Of a stretch of DNA of 5,956 nucleotides, positions 1 to 5,945 are shown piece after piece (the stretch's first letter is position 1; every line of letters begins with the position of its first letter). The notes below the pieces were generated by a model. That model was not told the DNA's origin. It saw only the letters and a program-made list of their open reading frames with translations, and did no database searches. Made by a program: the position numbers and the translations under genes. Source of the stretch: an uncultured Bacilli bacterium (lineage in GTDB: Bacteria; Bacillota_I; Bacilli_A; RF39; UBA660); assembly GCA_934162285.1 (NCBI GenBank), contig CAKPHY010000043.1, forward strand, positions 1 through 5,956. Direction: 5' to 3'.

Positions 1-512
<512 letters not shown>

Positions 513-587
513 ATAATTATTATAGTGACTAATTTTTGGGTCCACATTATCTTAGTTTTCAGAGAATTATTTGTTCTCAAATATGTG
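513..587 (+). other. 23S-5S internal transcribed spacer with a small hairpin
   Basis: A 75-nt AT-rich spacer between the mature 23S and 5S ends. It contains no tRNA: no T-loop GTTCRA motif or acceptor stem is visible. A 5-bp stem GAGAA (562-566) / TTCTC (574-578) with a 7-nt loop follows the string TTAGTTTTCA, an arrangement like that in Bacilli rRNA spacers. It may take part in precursor processing, but there is no T-tract, so it is not a terminator. Confidence 0.6.
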
Positions 588-695
588 AATTGGTAACAAT
601 AGCAATGAGGATACACCTGTTCCCATCTCGAACACAGAAGTTAAGCTCATTAACGGTGAAAATAGTGTCAAAGCGAAGATAACAAGTTGCCAATT
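588..695 (+). rRNA. rrf: 5S ribosomal RNA
   Basis: The ends pair as a 10-bp helix I: AATTGGTAAC (588-597) with GTTGCCAATT (686-695), including one G-U pair. The conserved core ACACCTGTTCCCATCTCGAAC followed by ACAGAAGTTAAGCTC is the classic bacterial 5S loop B / helix III / loop C region. At about 108 nt it is shorter than the usual 115-120 nt. The missing bases fall in helix IV, where a normal G/C-rich stem is replaced by a short A-rich segment around 660-680. It is directly downstream of 23S in the normal rrn order. The ends are assigned from helix I and could shift by 1-3 nt. Confidence 0.95.
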
Positions 696-711
696 CTTTT
701 TTTTGTATTTT

Positions 712-741
712 AAACTATATTGCCAAAATATAGTTTTTTTT
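712..741 (+). terminator. Intrinsic terminator of the rRNA operon
   Basis: A perfect 9-bp stem AAACTATAT (712-720) / ATATAGTTT (728-736) encloses the 7-nt loop TGCCAAA and runs into T's (734-741). The stem is AT-rich but uninterrupted. A further T8 tract sits directly after the 5S 3' end (697-704). The next gene has its own promoter ten bases later, so this is the expected boundary between the rRNA transcript and the tsa operon. Confidence 0.85.
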
Positions 742-750
742 ATTTAATAC

Positions 751-780
751 TTGTCAAATTTTTATTCTTTTTGTTATAAT
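751..780 (+). promoter_or_regulatory. Sigma-A promoter of the tsa operon (extended -10)
   Basis: The -35 box is TTGTCA (751-756, 5/6 to TTGACA). The spacer is 18 bp and the -10 is a perfect TATAAT (775-780), preceded by the extended -10 motif TGn (772-774). It lies directly after the rRNA terminator and before tsaE. The predicted start is about 785-788, leaving a 5' leader of only about 9-12 nt before the ATG at 797. No operator or riboswitch fits in this space. Confidence 0.85.
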
Positions 781-796
781 TAAAAAGGTGATATAA

Positions 797-1246
797 ATGG
801 AATATAGAGTAACAACAAAAAATGAATTAGAAACAATTGAAATTGCTCAAAATTTTGAGTCAGAAAAATTTCCTAATATGATCATATGTTTAGATGGTGA
901 ATTAGGTAGTGGTAAAACAGTATTTACTAAAGGTATAGCAAATGCCTTAGGAATAGATGAAACAATTACATCGCCAACTTATACAATTATAAAAGAATAT
1001 AATGGAGAACTTCCACTATACCATATGGATGTTTATCGTTTAGATGGTAACATTGATGGAACTGGAATTGAAGAATATTTTAATAAAGGTGGCGTTGTTG
1101 TAATTGAATGGGCAGATACTATAAAAAATATTTTGCCAGCTGAAAGATTAGATATAAAATTTAAAGTTTTAGATGAAAATAAACGTTTGTTAATATTTGA
1201 ACCACATGGTCGCAAGTATGAAGAATTATGTGAGGCCGTATTATGA
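797..1246 (+). CDS. tsaE: TsaE, t6A tRNA-modification ATPase
   Basis: TsaE (YjeE/YdiB family, 149 aa, normal length) is the small P-loop ATPase that binds the TsaB-TsaD dimer. It is needed for multiple turnover in making N6-threonylcarbamoyladenosine at position 37 of ANN-decoding tRNAs in the cytoplasm. Visible motifs are Walker A GELGSGKT (residues 34-41), the switch motif TSPTYTII (58-65), the family signature HMDVYRL (76-82), and VVVIEW (100-105), whose E-W pair is typical of the family. The ATG at 797 is preceded by AAGGTG (785-790, 6-nt spacing). It is the first gene of the operon, and its stop TGA overlaps the tsaB start by 4 bp (ATGA), suggesting translational coupling. The TGA stop also rules out genetic code 4. 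Function is inferred from family and context; the identification is firm. Confidence 0.97.
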   Translation: MEYRVTTKNELETIEIAQNFESEKFPNMIICLDGELGSGKTVFTKGIANALGIDETITSPTYTIIKEYNGELPLYHMDVYRLDGNIDGTGIEEYFNKGGVVVIEWADTIKNILPAERLDIKFKVLDENKRLLIFEPHGRKYEELCEAVL

Positions 1247-1860
1247 AAACTTTACTTATAAACACTTGCACTAACCGCATAATTGTCGCTATTGCTGATT
1301 CGGAAGCGACTTTTTCTTCTTGTAATGAAATCATTGAAAATCAAATGTCAAATATAATAATGACTAAAATTGAAAAATGCTTTGAAGAAGCCGGATTAAA
1401 ACCTAATGATATTGACCAAATAATTGTTGCTATAGGTCCTGGCTCTTACACTGGTATAAGAATAGGTGTCACTATTGCTAAAACGATGGCTTGGGCACTA
1501 AATAAAAAAATAATACCAATTTCTTCATTAGAATTTATGATAAGCGGTTACGAAGAAGAAAAATTATTAGTTCCTTATATTGATGCTCGTCGTGAAGCTG
1601 TATTTACAGGTGTTTATAATAAAAATTTAGACCAATTTTTAGATGATCAATATATAACCATTGAAAAACTTATTGAATATTTAAAAGGAAAAGATTATAT
1701 TTTTGTAGGTGATGATAATACTATTAAATGCACATCTCCACTTGTTAATTTTCAAAAAATTATCAATAAACATCAAAATGATACCGGAGTAAATCCTCAC
1801 GAAGTAAATCCACATTACTTAAAAAATACTGAAGCTGAAGAGAACTTAAAAAATGCTTAG
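1243..1860 (+). CDS. tsaB: TsaB, t6A biosynthesis scaffold protein
   Basis: TsaB (YeaZ family, 205 aa) is the catalytically inactive ASKHA-fold partner that dimerises with TsaD and recruits TsaE for t6A37 formation. The diagnostic motif GPGSYTGIRIG is at residues 65-75. PYIDARREAVFTGVY (111-125) and the C-terminal PHYLKNTEAE (190-199) are also typical. The N-terminal strand reads LLINTCTNR, where most TsaB/TsaD proteins have I-D-T-S/A; the Asp-to-Asn change is tolerable because TsaB has no catalytic site. Near the C-terminus a VNPH unit is duplicated (183-186 and 188-191). The length is slightly below the usual 220-240, mainly in the weakly conserved C-terminal half. A Shine-Dalgarno-like TGAGG (1231-1235) precedes the ATG. 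It overlaps tsaE by 4 bp and rimI by 8 bp. Confidence 0.96.
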   Translation: MKTLLINTCTNRIIVAIADSEATFSSCNEIIENQMSNIIMTKIEKCFEEAGLKPNDIDQIIVAIGPGSYTGIRIGVTIAKTMAWALNKKIIPISSLEFMISGYEEEKLLVPYIDARREAVFTGVYNKNLDQFLDDQYITIEKLIEYLKGKDYIFVGDDNTIKCTSPLVNFQKIINKHQNDTGVNPHEVNPHYLKNTEAEENLKNA

Positions 1861-2257
1861 AACATTAGAAATAAAAGATTTTGAAACGCTAAATAATTTA
1901 ATAAATGATCCTAATTATATAATCGATGAAGCTGAATTAAAAAAAATATCCAAAGTTTATTTAAAAGATGACAAAATAATCGGGTATATATCATATCAAA
2001 TAATGTATGAAAGAGCTGAATTAAATTATATATTTGTAAAAGAAGAAGAAAGAAAAAAAGGAATAGCTTCTAAAATGTTAGAATATATGCTTAATAATTT
2101 AAAAGAAGAATGTATTGAAACAATAGATTTAGAAGTAAATTCTTTAAATAAAAAAGCCATAAATTTATATCAAAAATATGGCTTTAAAACAGTTAACATT
2201 AGAAAGAAATACTATAATGGTATAGATGGTTTTCTAATGTTAAAAGAGGTGAAATAA
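1853..2257 (+). CDS. rimI: RimI-type GNAT N-acetyltransferase (ribosomal protein S18-alanine)
   Basis: A single-domain GNAT protein of 134 aa. The acetyl-CoA pyrophosphate loop reads ERKKGIASKML (66-76; R/Q-x-x-G-x-G/A form, here R67-K-K-G70-I-A72). LEVNSLNKKAINLYQKYGF (93-111) is the hallmark RimI segment, and RKKYYNGIDGFLML (117-130) closes the domain. RimI in E. coli acetylates the N-terminal Ala of ribosomal protein S18; homologues may act on other N-termini. Its place between tsaB and tsaD is the standard Firmicutes arrangement. The ATG overlaps the tsaB end by 8 bp with only a weak GAAGAG (1837-1842) upstream, so translation probably depends on coupling to tsaB. Its TAA stop shares one base with the tsaD ATG. 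It is slightly shorter than the usual 145-155 aa. The family call is firm; the exact substrate is inferred. Confidence 0.92.
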   Translation: MLRTLEIKDFETLNNLINDPNYIIDEAELKKISKVYLKDDKIIGYISYQIMYERAELNYIFVKEEERKKGIASKMLEYMLNNLKEECIETIDLEVNSLNKKAINLYQKYGFKTVNIRKKYYNGIDGFLMLKEVK

Positions 2258-3258
2258 TGAAAGATACATATATTTTTTCAATTGAATCATCATGTGATGA
2301 AACAGCGGCAGCAATTGTTAAAAATGGTCATGAGGTAATAGCAAGTACAGTTTTAACGCAAATATCAACTCATGCTTTATTTGGAGGAGTAGTTCCAGAA
2401 ATTGCTAGTCGTAAACATATTGAAAACATTACAATGGTATTAGAAGATGTTTTATTTAAAGCAAATATGAAAATGGAAGACATAGATGCCATCGCAGTAA
2501 CTTATGGTCCAGGTCTTATAGGTTCGCTTTTGATAGGCTTACAAGCAGCCAAAACATTAGCATTCATATATAATAAACCATTAGTACCAGTGCATCATAT
2601 AGCTGGTCACATTTATGCCAATAATATTGAAAGAAAAATGGAATTTCCTCTAATAGCTTTAGTTGTCAGTGGTGGCCATACAGAATTAGTATACATGAAA
2701 GAAAATTATAGTTTTGAAATATTAGGTGGAACTTTAGATGATGCGGTTGGTGAAGCATATGATAAAGTTGCCCGTGTAATTGGCTTACCTTATCCTGGCG
2801 GACCCGAAGTTGACCGTTTAGCTCATATAGGAAAAGATACCTATAATTTGCCGGTACCACTTGACGATGATACATATAATTTCAGTTTTAGTGGCTTAAA
2901 AAGTGCTGTAATAAATTTAAATCATAATGAACAAGATCGGGGAAATGAAGTACGCAAAGAAGATTTAGCTTGCTCATTTCAAAATCGTGTAGTTGAAATA
3001 TTAACTAAAAAAACAATGAAAGCTTTAAAAGATAAAAATGTTAAAAATTTAATTATTGCCGGTGGCGTTTCTGCTAATAAAGGCTTAAGAGAAAAATTTA
3101 CAGAATTATGTCAAGAAGACATCAACTTAACAGTTCCCGCATTAAAGTATTGTACAGACAATGCTGTCATGATTGGAGCTGCCGGATACTTTGCGTACCA
3201 ATTAGGTCGCAGAGCTAATCTTGATTTAAATGCCAAAGCAACAGATAAATTACAATAA
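2257..3258 (+). CDS. tsaD: TsaD, tRNA threonylcarbamoyladenosine transferase
   Basis: TsaD (Kae1/Gcp/YgjD family, 333 aa, normal length) transfers the threonylcarbamoyl group from TC-AMP, made by TsaC, to A37 of tRNA. It has an ASKHA fold with a metal site. Visible features are ESSCDETAAAIV (10-21), GPGLIGSLLIGL (84-95), the metal-binding HHIAGH (113-118, ligands H114 and H118), SGGHTEL (138-144), GEAYDKVAR (165-173), FSFSGLKSA (209-217), IAGGVSANKGLR (267-278) and CTDNAVMIG (299-307) with the third ligand D301. All key residues are intact. GAGGTG (2246-2251) lies 5 nt before the ATG, which overlaps the rimI stop (TAATG). With TsaB and TsaE next door, only TsaC is needed from elsewhere. The old label O-sialoglycoprotein endopeptidase is obsolete. 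Confidence 0.98.
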   Translation: MKDTYIFSIESSCDETAAAIVKNGHEVIASTVLTQISTHALFGGVVPEIASRKHIENITMVLEDVLFKANMKMEDIDAIAVTYGPGLIGSLLIGLQAAKTLAFIYNKPLVPVHHIAGHIYANNIERKMEFPLIALVVSGGHTELVYMKENYSFEILGGTLDDAVGEAYDKVARVIGLPYPGGPEVDRLAHIGKDTYNLPVPLDDDTYNFSFSGLKSAVINLNHNEQDRGNEVRKEDLACSFQNRVVEILTKKTMKALKDKNVKNLIIAGGVSANKGLREKFTELCQEDINLTVPALKYCTDNAVMIGAAGYFAYQLGRRANLDLNAKATDKLQ

Positions 3259-3270
3259 GGAGGAATAAAT

Positions 3271-4473
3271 TTGAGAACAGTTGGAACAATAGTGCGTGGA
3301 ATTCGTACACCAATAATAAAGGATGGAGACAATCTAGCAGAAATAGTTGTATCCTCATTAATGAAAGCCAGTGAAAGTGAAGGATTTAAATTTCATGATC
3401 GCGATGTTGTTGCCGTAACTGAAGCAGTAGTTGGAATATCTGAAGGAAATTATGCTACTGTTGATCAAATAGGTACAGATGTAAAAAATAAATTTGGTGA
3501 AGATCATATTGGAGTAGTGTTTCCATCACCATTAAGTAGAAATCGCTTTTCTTTAATTTTAAAAGGAATCGCGAGAGGCTGTAAAAAAATAACAATGTTA
3601 ATCAGTTACCCTGCTGATGAAGAAGGAAATCATCTATTTGATGAAAAAGAAATGGACAAGTACAATATTGATCCTTACAATGATATTTTTGAAGAAGATG
3701 CTTACAATAAAATGTTTGGTCATTTAGTACATCCATTTACAGGTGTAAACTATGTAGATTTTTTCAAAGAATTAGTTGAAAAAGAAGGATGCGAAATAGA
3801 ATTTGTTTTTGCTAATCGTCCAAGTGTAATACTAGACTATACCAAAAATGTTCTTGTAGCTAACGTTCATAATCGTGAAAAAACTAAAAATGAATTAAAG
3901 AAAAATGGAGCTTTAAAAGTATATGGAACTGACGATATCTTAAGAGCAAGTGTCAATGGCAGTGGCTATAATTCCAAATATGGACTATTAGGTTCTAATA
4001 AATCAACAGAAGAAAGAGTAAAATTATTTCCTGAACATGGTCAAGAATTAGTTGAAAAAATTCAAAAATTGCTTTTAGAAAAAACAGGGAAATTAATTGA
4101 AGTAATGGTATATGGTGATGGAGCATTTAAAGATCCTGTTGGTCAAATATGGGAATTAGCTGATCCAGTTGTGTCACCAGCTTATACTAAAGGATTAGAA
4201 GGAACACCTAATGAAATAAAATTAAAATATATTTCAGATAATAAATTAGCTAATCTTCGCGGTGAAGAATTAATAGAAGCTATGAAAAATGAGATCAAAT
4301 CAAAAGAATCTAATCTAAAAGGCAAAATGGAAACCCAAGGAACTACTCCAAGAAGAATAACTGATCTATTAGGTAGTTTATGTGATTTAACAAGTGGTTC
4401 TGGTGATAAAGGAACACCAGTTGTATTTGTTCAAGGATATTTTGATAATTATGCAACAGAAGAAGAAATATAA
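3271..4473 (+). CDS. CofE-like gamma-glutamyl ligase family protein (F420-0 ligase superfamily), substrate unknown
   Basis: A 400-aa soluble protein with no visible signal peptide or membrane segment. The N-terminal part resembles the F420-0:gamma-glutamyl ligase fold: RTPIIKDGD (12-20), then VVAVTEAVVGISEGNY (46-61), the equivalent of the CofE VVSKAEG region. Further conserved-looking blocks are LSRNRFSLILKGIARG (88-103), GSGYNSKYGLLGSNKS (230-245), YGDGAFKDP (281-289) with WELADPVVSP (294-303), and SGSGDKGTPVVFVQGY (375-390). Archaeal CofE, which adds glutamates to F420 using GTP, is only about 250 aa, so this is a longer subfamily often labelled CofE in gut Firmicutes and Bacteroidetes. 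No F420 gene is visible here, so F420 synthesis is not claimed; another amino-acid ligase reaction is possible. The TTG start is fixed by AAGGAGG (3257-3263) with 7-nt spacing; the next ATG is 30 codons in. It lies 12 bp after tsaD and is probably co-transcribed. Confidence 0.82.
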   Translation: MRTVGTIVRGIRTPIIKDGDNLAEIVVSSLMKASESEGFKFHDRDVVAVTEAVVGISEGNYATVDQIGTDVKNKFGEDHIGVVFPSPLSRNRFSLILKGIARGCKKITMLISYPADEEGNHLFDEKEMDKYNIDPYNDIFEEDAYNKMFGHLVHPFTGVNYVDFFKELVEKEGCEIEFVFANRPSVILDYTKNVLVANVHNREKTKNELKKNGALKVYGTDDILRASVNGSGYNSKYGLLGSNKSTEERVKLFPEHGQELVEKIQKLLLEKTGKLIEVMVYGDGAFKDPVGQIWELADPVVSPAYTKGLEGTPNEIKLKYISDNKLANLRGEELIEAMKNEIKSKESNLKGKMETQGTTPRRITDLLGSLCDLTSGSGDKGTPVVFVQGYFDNYATEEEI

Positions 4474-4474
4474 A

Positions 4475-4485
4475 CAAAAAAAATT
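4475..4485 (+). repeat. Candidate target-site duplication, left copy
   Basis: CAAAAAAAATT directly abuts the proposed left IS end and matches CAAAAAAAACT at the right end in 10 of 11 positions. Eleven bases is in the size range known for IS4-family members. The A8 run makes a chance match more likely than usual. Confidence 0.5.
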
Positions 4486-4498
4486 AGTTTTGAACCAA
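4486..4498 (+). repeat. Candidate left terminal inverted repeat of the IS
   Basis: AGTTTTGAACCAA pairs as an inverted repeat with TTGCCTTAAAACT at 5922-5934, matching at 10 of 13 positions with mismatches at positions 7, 9 and 10. Similarity fades after position 13. Confidence 0.5.
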
Positions 4499-4510
4499 TG
4501 TTATTAACTT

Positions 4511-4543
4511 AAGAGAATAGAAAATGAAAATCTATTCTTTTTT
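4511..4543 (+). terminator. Intrinsic terminator upstream of the transposase, probably ending the tsa/cofE-like transcript
   Basis: The stem AGAATAGA (4514-4521) / TCTATTCT (4531-4538) is a perfect 8 bp, extendable by AAG/TTT pairing at its base. It has a 9-nt A-rich loop and is followed by T's (4538-4543). It is 37 nt after the cofE-like stop. If the IS ends proposed here are right, the hairpin belongs to the IS and would both stop operon read-through and shield the transposase gene from outside transcription. Confidence 0.75.
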
Positions 4544-4545
4544 AA

Positions 4546-4554
4546 TGTTATAAT
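4546..4554 (+). promoter_or_regulatory. Transposase promoter, extended -10
   Basis: TGTTATAAT is an extended -10 (TGn plus a perfect TATAAT at 4549-4554), the same nine bases as in the tsaE promoter. The -35 region is poor: at 18-bp spacing TGAAAA (4525-4530) falls in the terminator loop. The predicted start is near 4561, giving a leader of about 18 nt. Confidence 0.65.
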
Positions 4555-4578
4555 TTTTATAGAATAAAAGGTGGGAAA

Positions 4579-5886
4579 GTGTATAAAAAGTATTTTATAA
4601 ATAAAATAAAAAATAAGATCAACAATGATAAAACAAAAATAAATTATAGAAATAATGATAATGATTTTACTAGAAATAGAAAAATGAGTTTTCAAAATGT
4701 AGTTTTATATAACTTAAATAAGAAAGGATTAACATCAAAAATGGAAATAGAAGAATTCACGAAACAAGTTAATATGATGGATATATCTTCACCAGCAGTA
4801 TTAAAACAAAGATTAAAATTAAACGGGAAAATATATTTGGATATGTTACAAGAAAATTTGAAAGGATTTTACACAGATTTTAAAGACGAAGTAAAACTAT
4901 TCAATGGTTATATAGTCTGTGCGATAGATGGTAGTGATTTTGAAATACCAAATACTATTAAAACCAGAAATAAGTATAATGTTTTGCATTTCGATGAATG
5001 CGTAGCTAGAGCTAGCATTTCCAATATGTTTGATATTTTAAATCATTTTGTTATGGATACAATAATAGAAAAATATGATAATTCAGAAAGAAAAATGGCC
5101 AAACAAAATTTGAAAAATATTAAGAAATTAGATTTACCATATCCAATAATAAGAGTAATGGATAGAGGTTATACTAGCTTGCCAGACATGTATTATTCAG
5201 CAGAACATAATGATAAATATTTAATAAGATTACAAAGTAAAGATTTCAAAAAACAAATAGCCGAAATGAAAAGTAATGATGAAATAATAATTATTCCATA
5301 TCAATACGATAGAGTTAGACATTATAGAAATGATTATCCTGAGCTTTATCAAAAAATGGAAGAAACAAAAGAGGATATAGCATTAAGAATAGTAATAGTT
5401 AAAAATGATAAAGGAGAAGAAATACGATTAGCAACTAATTTATCAAGAGAAGAATTTAATTATGAAGAAATAGTAGAACTATATAAATTAAGGTGGAATA
5501 TTGAATTAAATTATCATTGTTTAAAAGAAAGTTTAAAAATAGAAACTATTACAAGTAGTAATGACATAATAATTGAACAAGATATTTATAGTCAAATGTT
5601 AGTTTATAATTTGATACAAGCATTCAAACAAGATGCCGAAAAAAATATAGATCAAAGTAAATATAAAAATGAAATGAAAATTAATATGAATATGGCTGTA
5701 GGCTTTGTAAAAAAAGCATTATTAAAAATAATATTAGAAACTAATGATGGAATAAAAGATAGAATGTTTGATTTATTAGAACAAAAGATTGAAAAATATT
5801 TAGTGCCAATAAAAAAAGATAGACATTATCCAAGAAATCATTCAAAAAATAATAAATATTCAATAAACAAAAGAAAATCATTTTAA
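4579..5886 (+). CDS. IS4-family DDE transposase, intact
   Basis: A 435-aa cut-and-paste transposase with an RNase H-like DDE domain that cleaves and joins the IS ends. The catalytic triad is D117 in AIDGSD (115-120), D195 in VMDRGY (193-198), and E309 in YKLRWNIELNYHCLK (302-316). The last block fits the IS4 signature Y-(2)-R-(3)-E-(6)-K exactly (Y302, R305, E309, K316). A long beta-strand-rich insertion lies between the second Asp and the Glu, as is usual in this family. The basic C-terminal tail (RHYPRN...KRKSF, 415-435) looks complete. The start is GTG, preceded by AAGGTG (4568-4573, 5-nt spacing); the first ATG (residue 36) would cut through the DFTRNRKMSF segment (29-38), which I recall as conserved in related transposases. 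No frameshift or internal stop is seen, so it may be active. Codon use is as AT-rich as the host genes. Confidence 0.93.
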   Translation: MYKKYFINKIKNKINNDKTKINYRNNDNDFTRNRKMSFQNVVLYNLNKKGLTSKMEIEEFTKQVNMMDISSPAVLKQRLKLNGKIYLDMLQENLKGFYTDFKDEVKLFNGYIVCAIDGSDFEIPNTIKTRNKYNVLHFDECVARASISNMFDILNHFVMDTIIEKYDNSERKMAKQNLKNIKKLDLPYPIIRVMDRGYTSLPDMYYSAEHNDKYLIRLQSKDFKKQIAEMKSNDEIIIIPYQYDRVRHYRNDYPELYQKMEETKEDIALRIVIVKNDKGEEIRLATNLSREEFNYEEIVELYKLRWNIELNYHCLKESLKIETITSSNDIIIEQDIYSQMLVYNLIQAFKQDAEKNIDQSKYKNEMKINMNMAVGFVKKALLKIILETNDGIKDRMFDLLEQKIEKYLVPIKKDRHYPRNHSKNNKYSINKRKSF

Positions 5887-5906
5887 TTAAAAAGCCTATT
5901 TATTTT

Positions 5907-5920
5907 GGGGTAAGGGGTAA
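5907..5920 (+). repeat. Tandem 7-bp G-rich repeat inside the IS right end
   Basis: Two exact copies of GGGGTAA stand head to tail in an otherwise A/T-rich 70-bp non-coding tail between the transposase stop and the right inverted repeat. A weak 5-bp stem TAAGG (5911-5915) / CCTTA (5925-5929) overlaps it. It could be a subterminal transposase-binding site; this is inference. Confidence 0.55.
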
Positions 5921-5921
5921 T

Positions 5922-5934
5922 TTGCCTTAAAACT
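5922..5934 (-). repeat. Candidate right terminal inverted repeat of the IS
   Basis: TTGCCTTAAAACT is the partner of the left end at 4486-4498 (10/13 matches when inverted). It begins 36 bp after the transposase stop codon. Confidence 0.5.
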
Positions 5935-5945
5935 CAAAAAAAACT
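5935..5945 (+). repeat. Candidate target-site duplication, right copy
   Basis: CAAAAAAAACT directly follows the proposed right IS end and differs from the left copy at one base (C for T at position 10). The remaining 11 bases to the window edge are flanking DNA with no recognisable feature. Confidence 0.5.

Larger units (their letters stand above)
4486..5934 (+). mobile_element. IS4-family insertion sequence, apparently complete (about 1449 bp)
   Basis: The element carries one intact IS4-type DDE transposase. Proposed ends are AGTTTTGAACCAA (4486-4498) and, on the opposite strand, AGTTTTAAGGCAA (5934 back to 5922): 13-bp terminal inverted repeats with 10 matches, including the outer six. An 11-bp direct repeat with one mismatch flanks these ends. 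A length of about 1.45 kb and a duplication of about 11 bp suit the IS4 family. Inside the left end are a terminator-like hairpin and the transposase promoter; inside the right end is a G-rich tandem repeat. It lies 12 bp after the cofE-like stop codon and interrupts no gene seen here. The transposase identity is firm; the exact ends are inferred from one copy. Confidence 0.7.

Noticed and set aside
513..587. tRNA gene or CRISPR-like repeats in the rRNA spacer
   Set aside because: No cloverleaf, no GTTCRA motif and no repeated units; only one small hairpin.
1033..1215. Antisense open frame within tsaE
   Set aside because: Shadow of a firmly identified gene; no ribosome binding site or recognisable protein.
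2666..2875. Antisense open frame within tsaD
   Set aside because: Overlaps the conserved SGGHTEL-containing part of tsaD; composition reflects the opposite strand.
3111..3332. Antisense open frame across the tsaD/cofE-like junction
   Set aside because: Crosses two real genes and their ribosome binding site; no independent support.
4475..4492. Hairpin CAAAA/TTTTG after the cofE-like stop as a native terminator
   Set aside because: Only five weak pairs, no T-tract after it; better explained as flanking repeat plus IS end.
4684..4686. ATG as transposase start
   Set aside because: It would remove most of the DFTRNRK segment typical of related transposases, while the upstream GTG has a good Shine-Dalgarno.
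4504..4695. Antisense hydrophobic open frame of 63 codons at the IS left end
   Set aside because: Its Ile/Phe-rich hydrophobicity is the reverse complement of A-rich DNA; it runs through the terminator and transposase start and has no ribosome binding site.
797..5886. Mycoplasma-type genetic code (TGA = Trp)
   Set aside because: tsaE ends at TGA with a canonical ATGA overlap to tsaB, tryptophans are TGG, and all reading frames close properly under the standard bacterial code.
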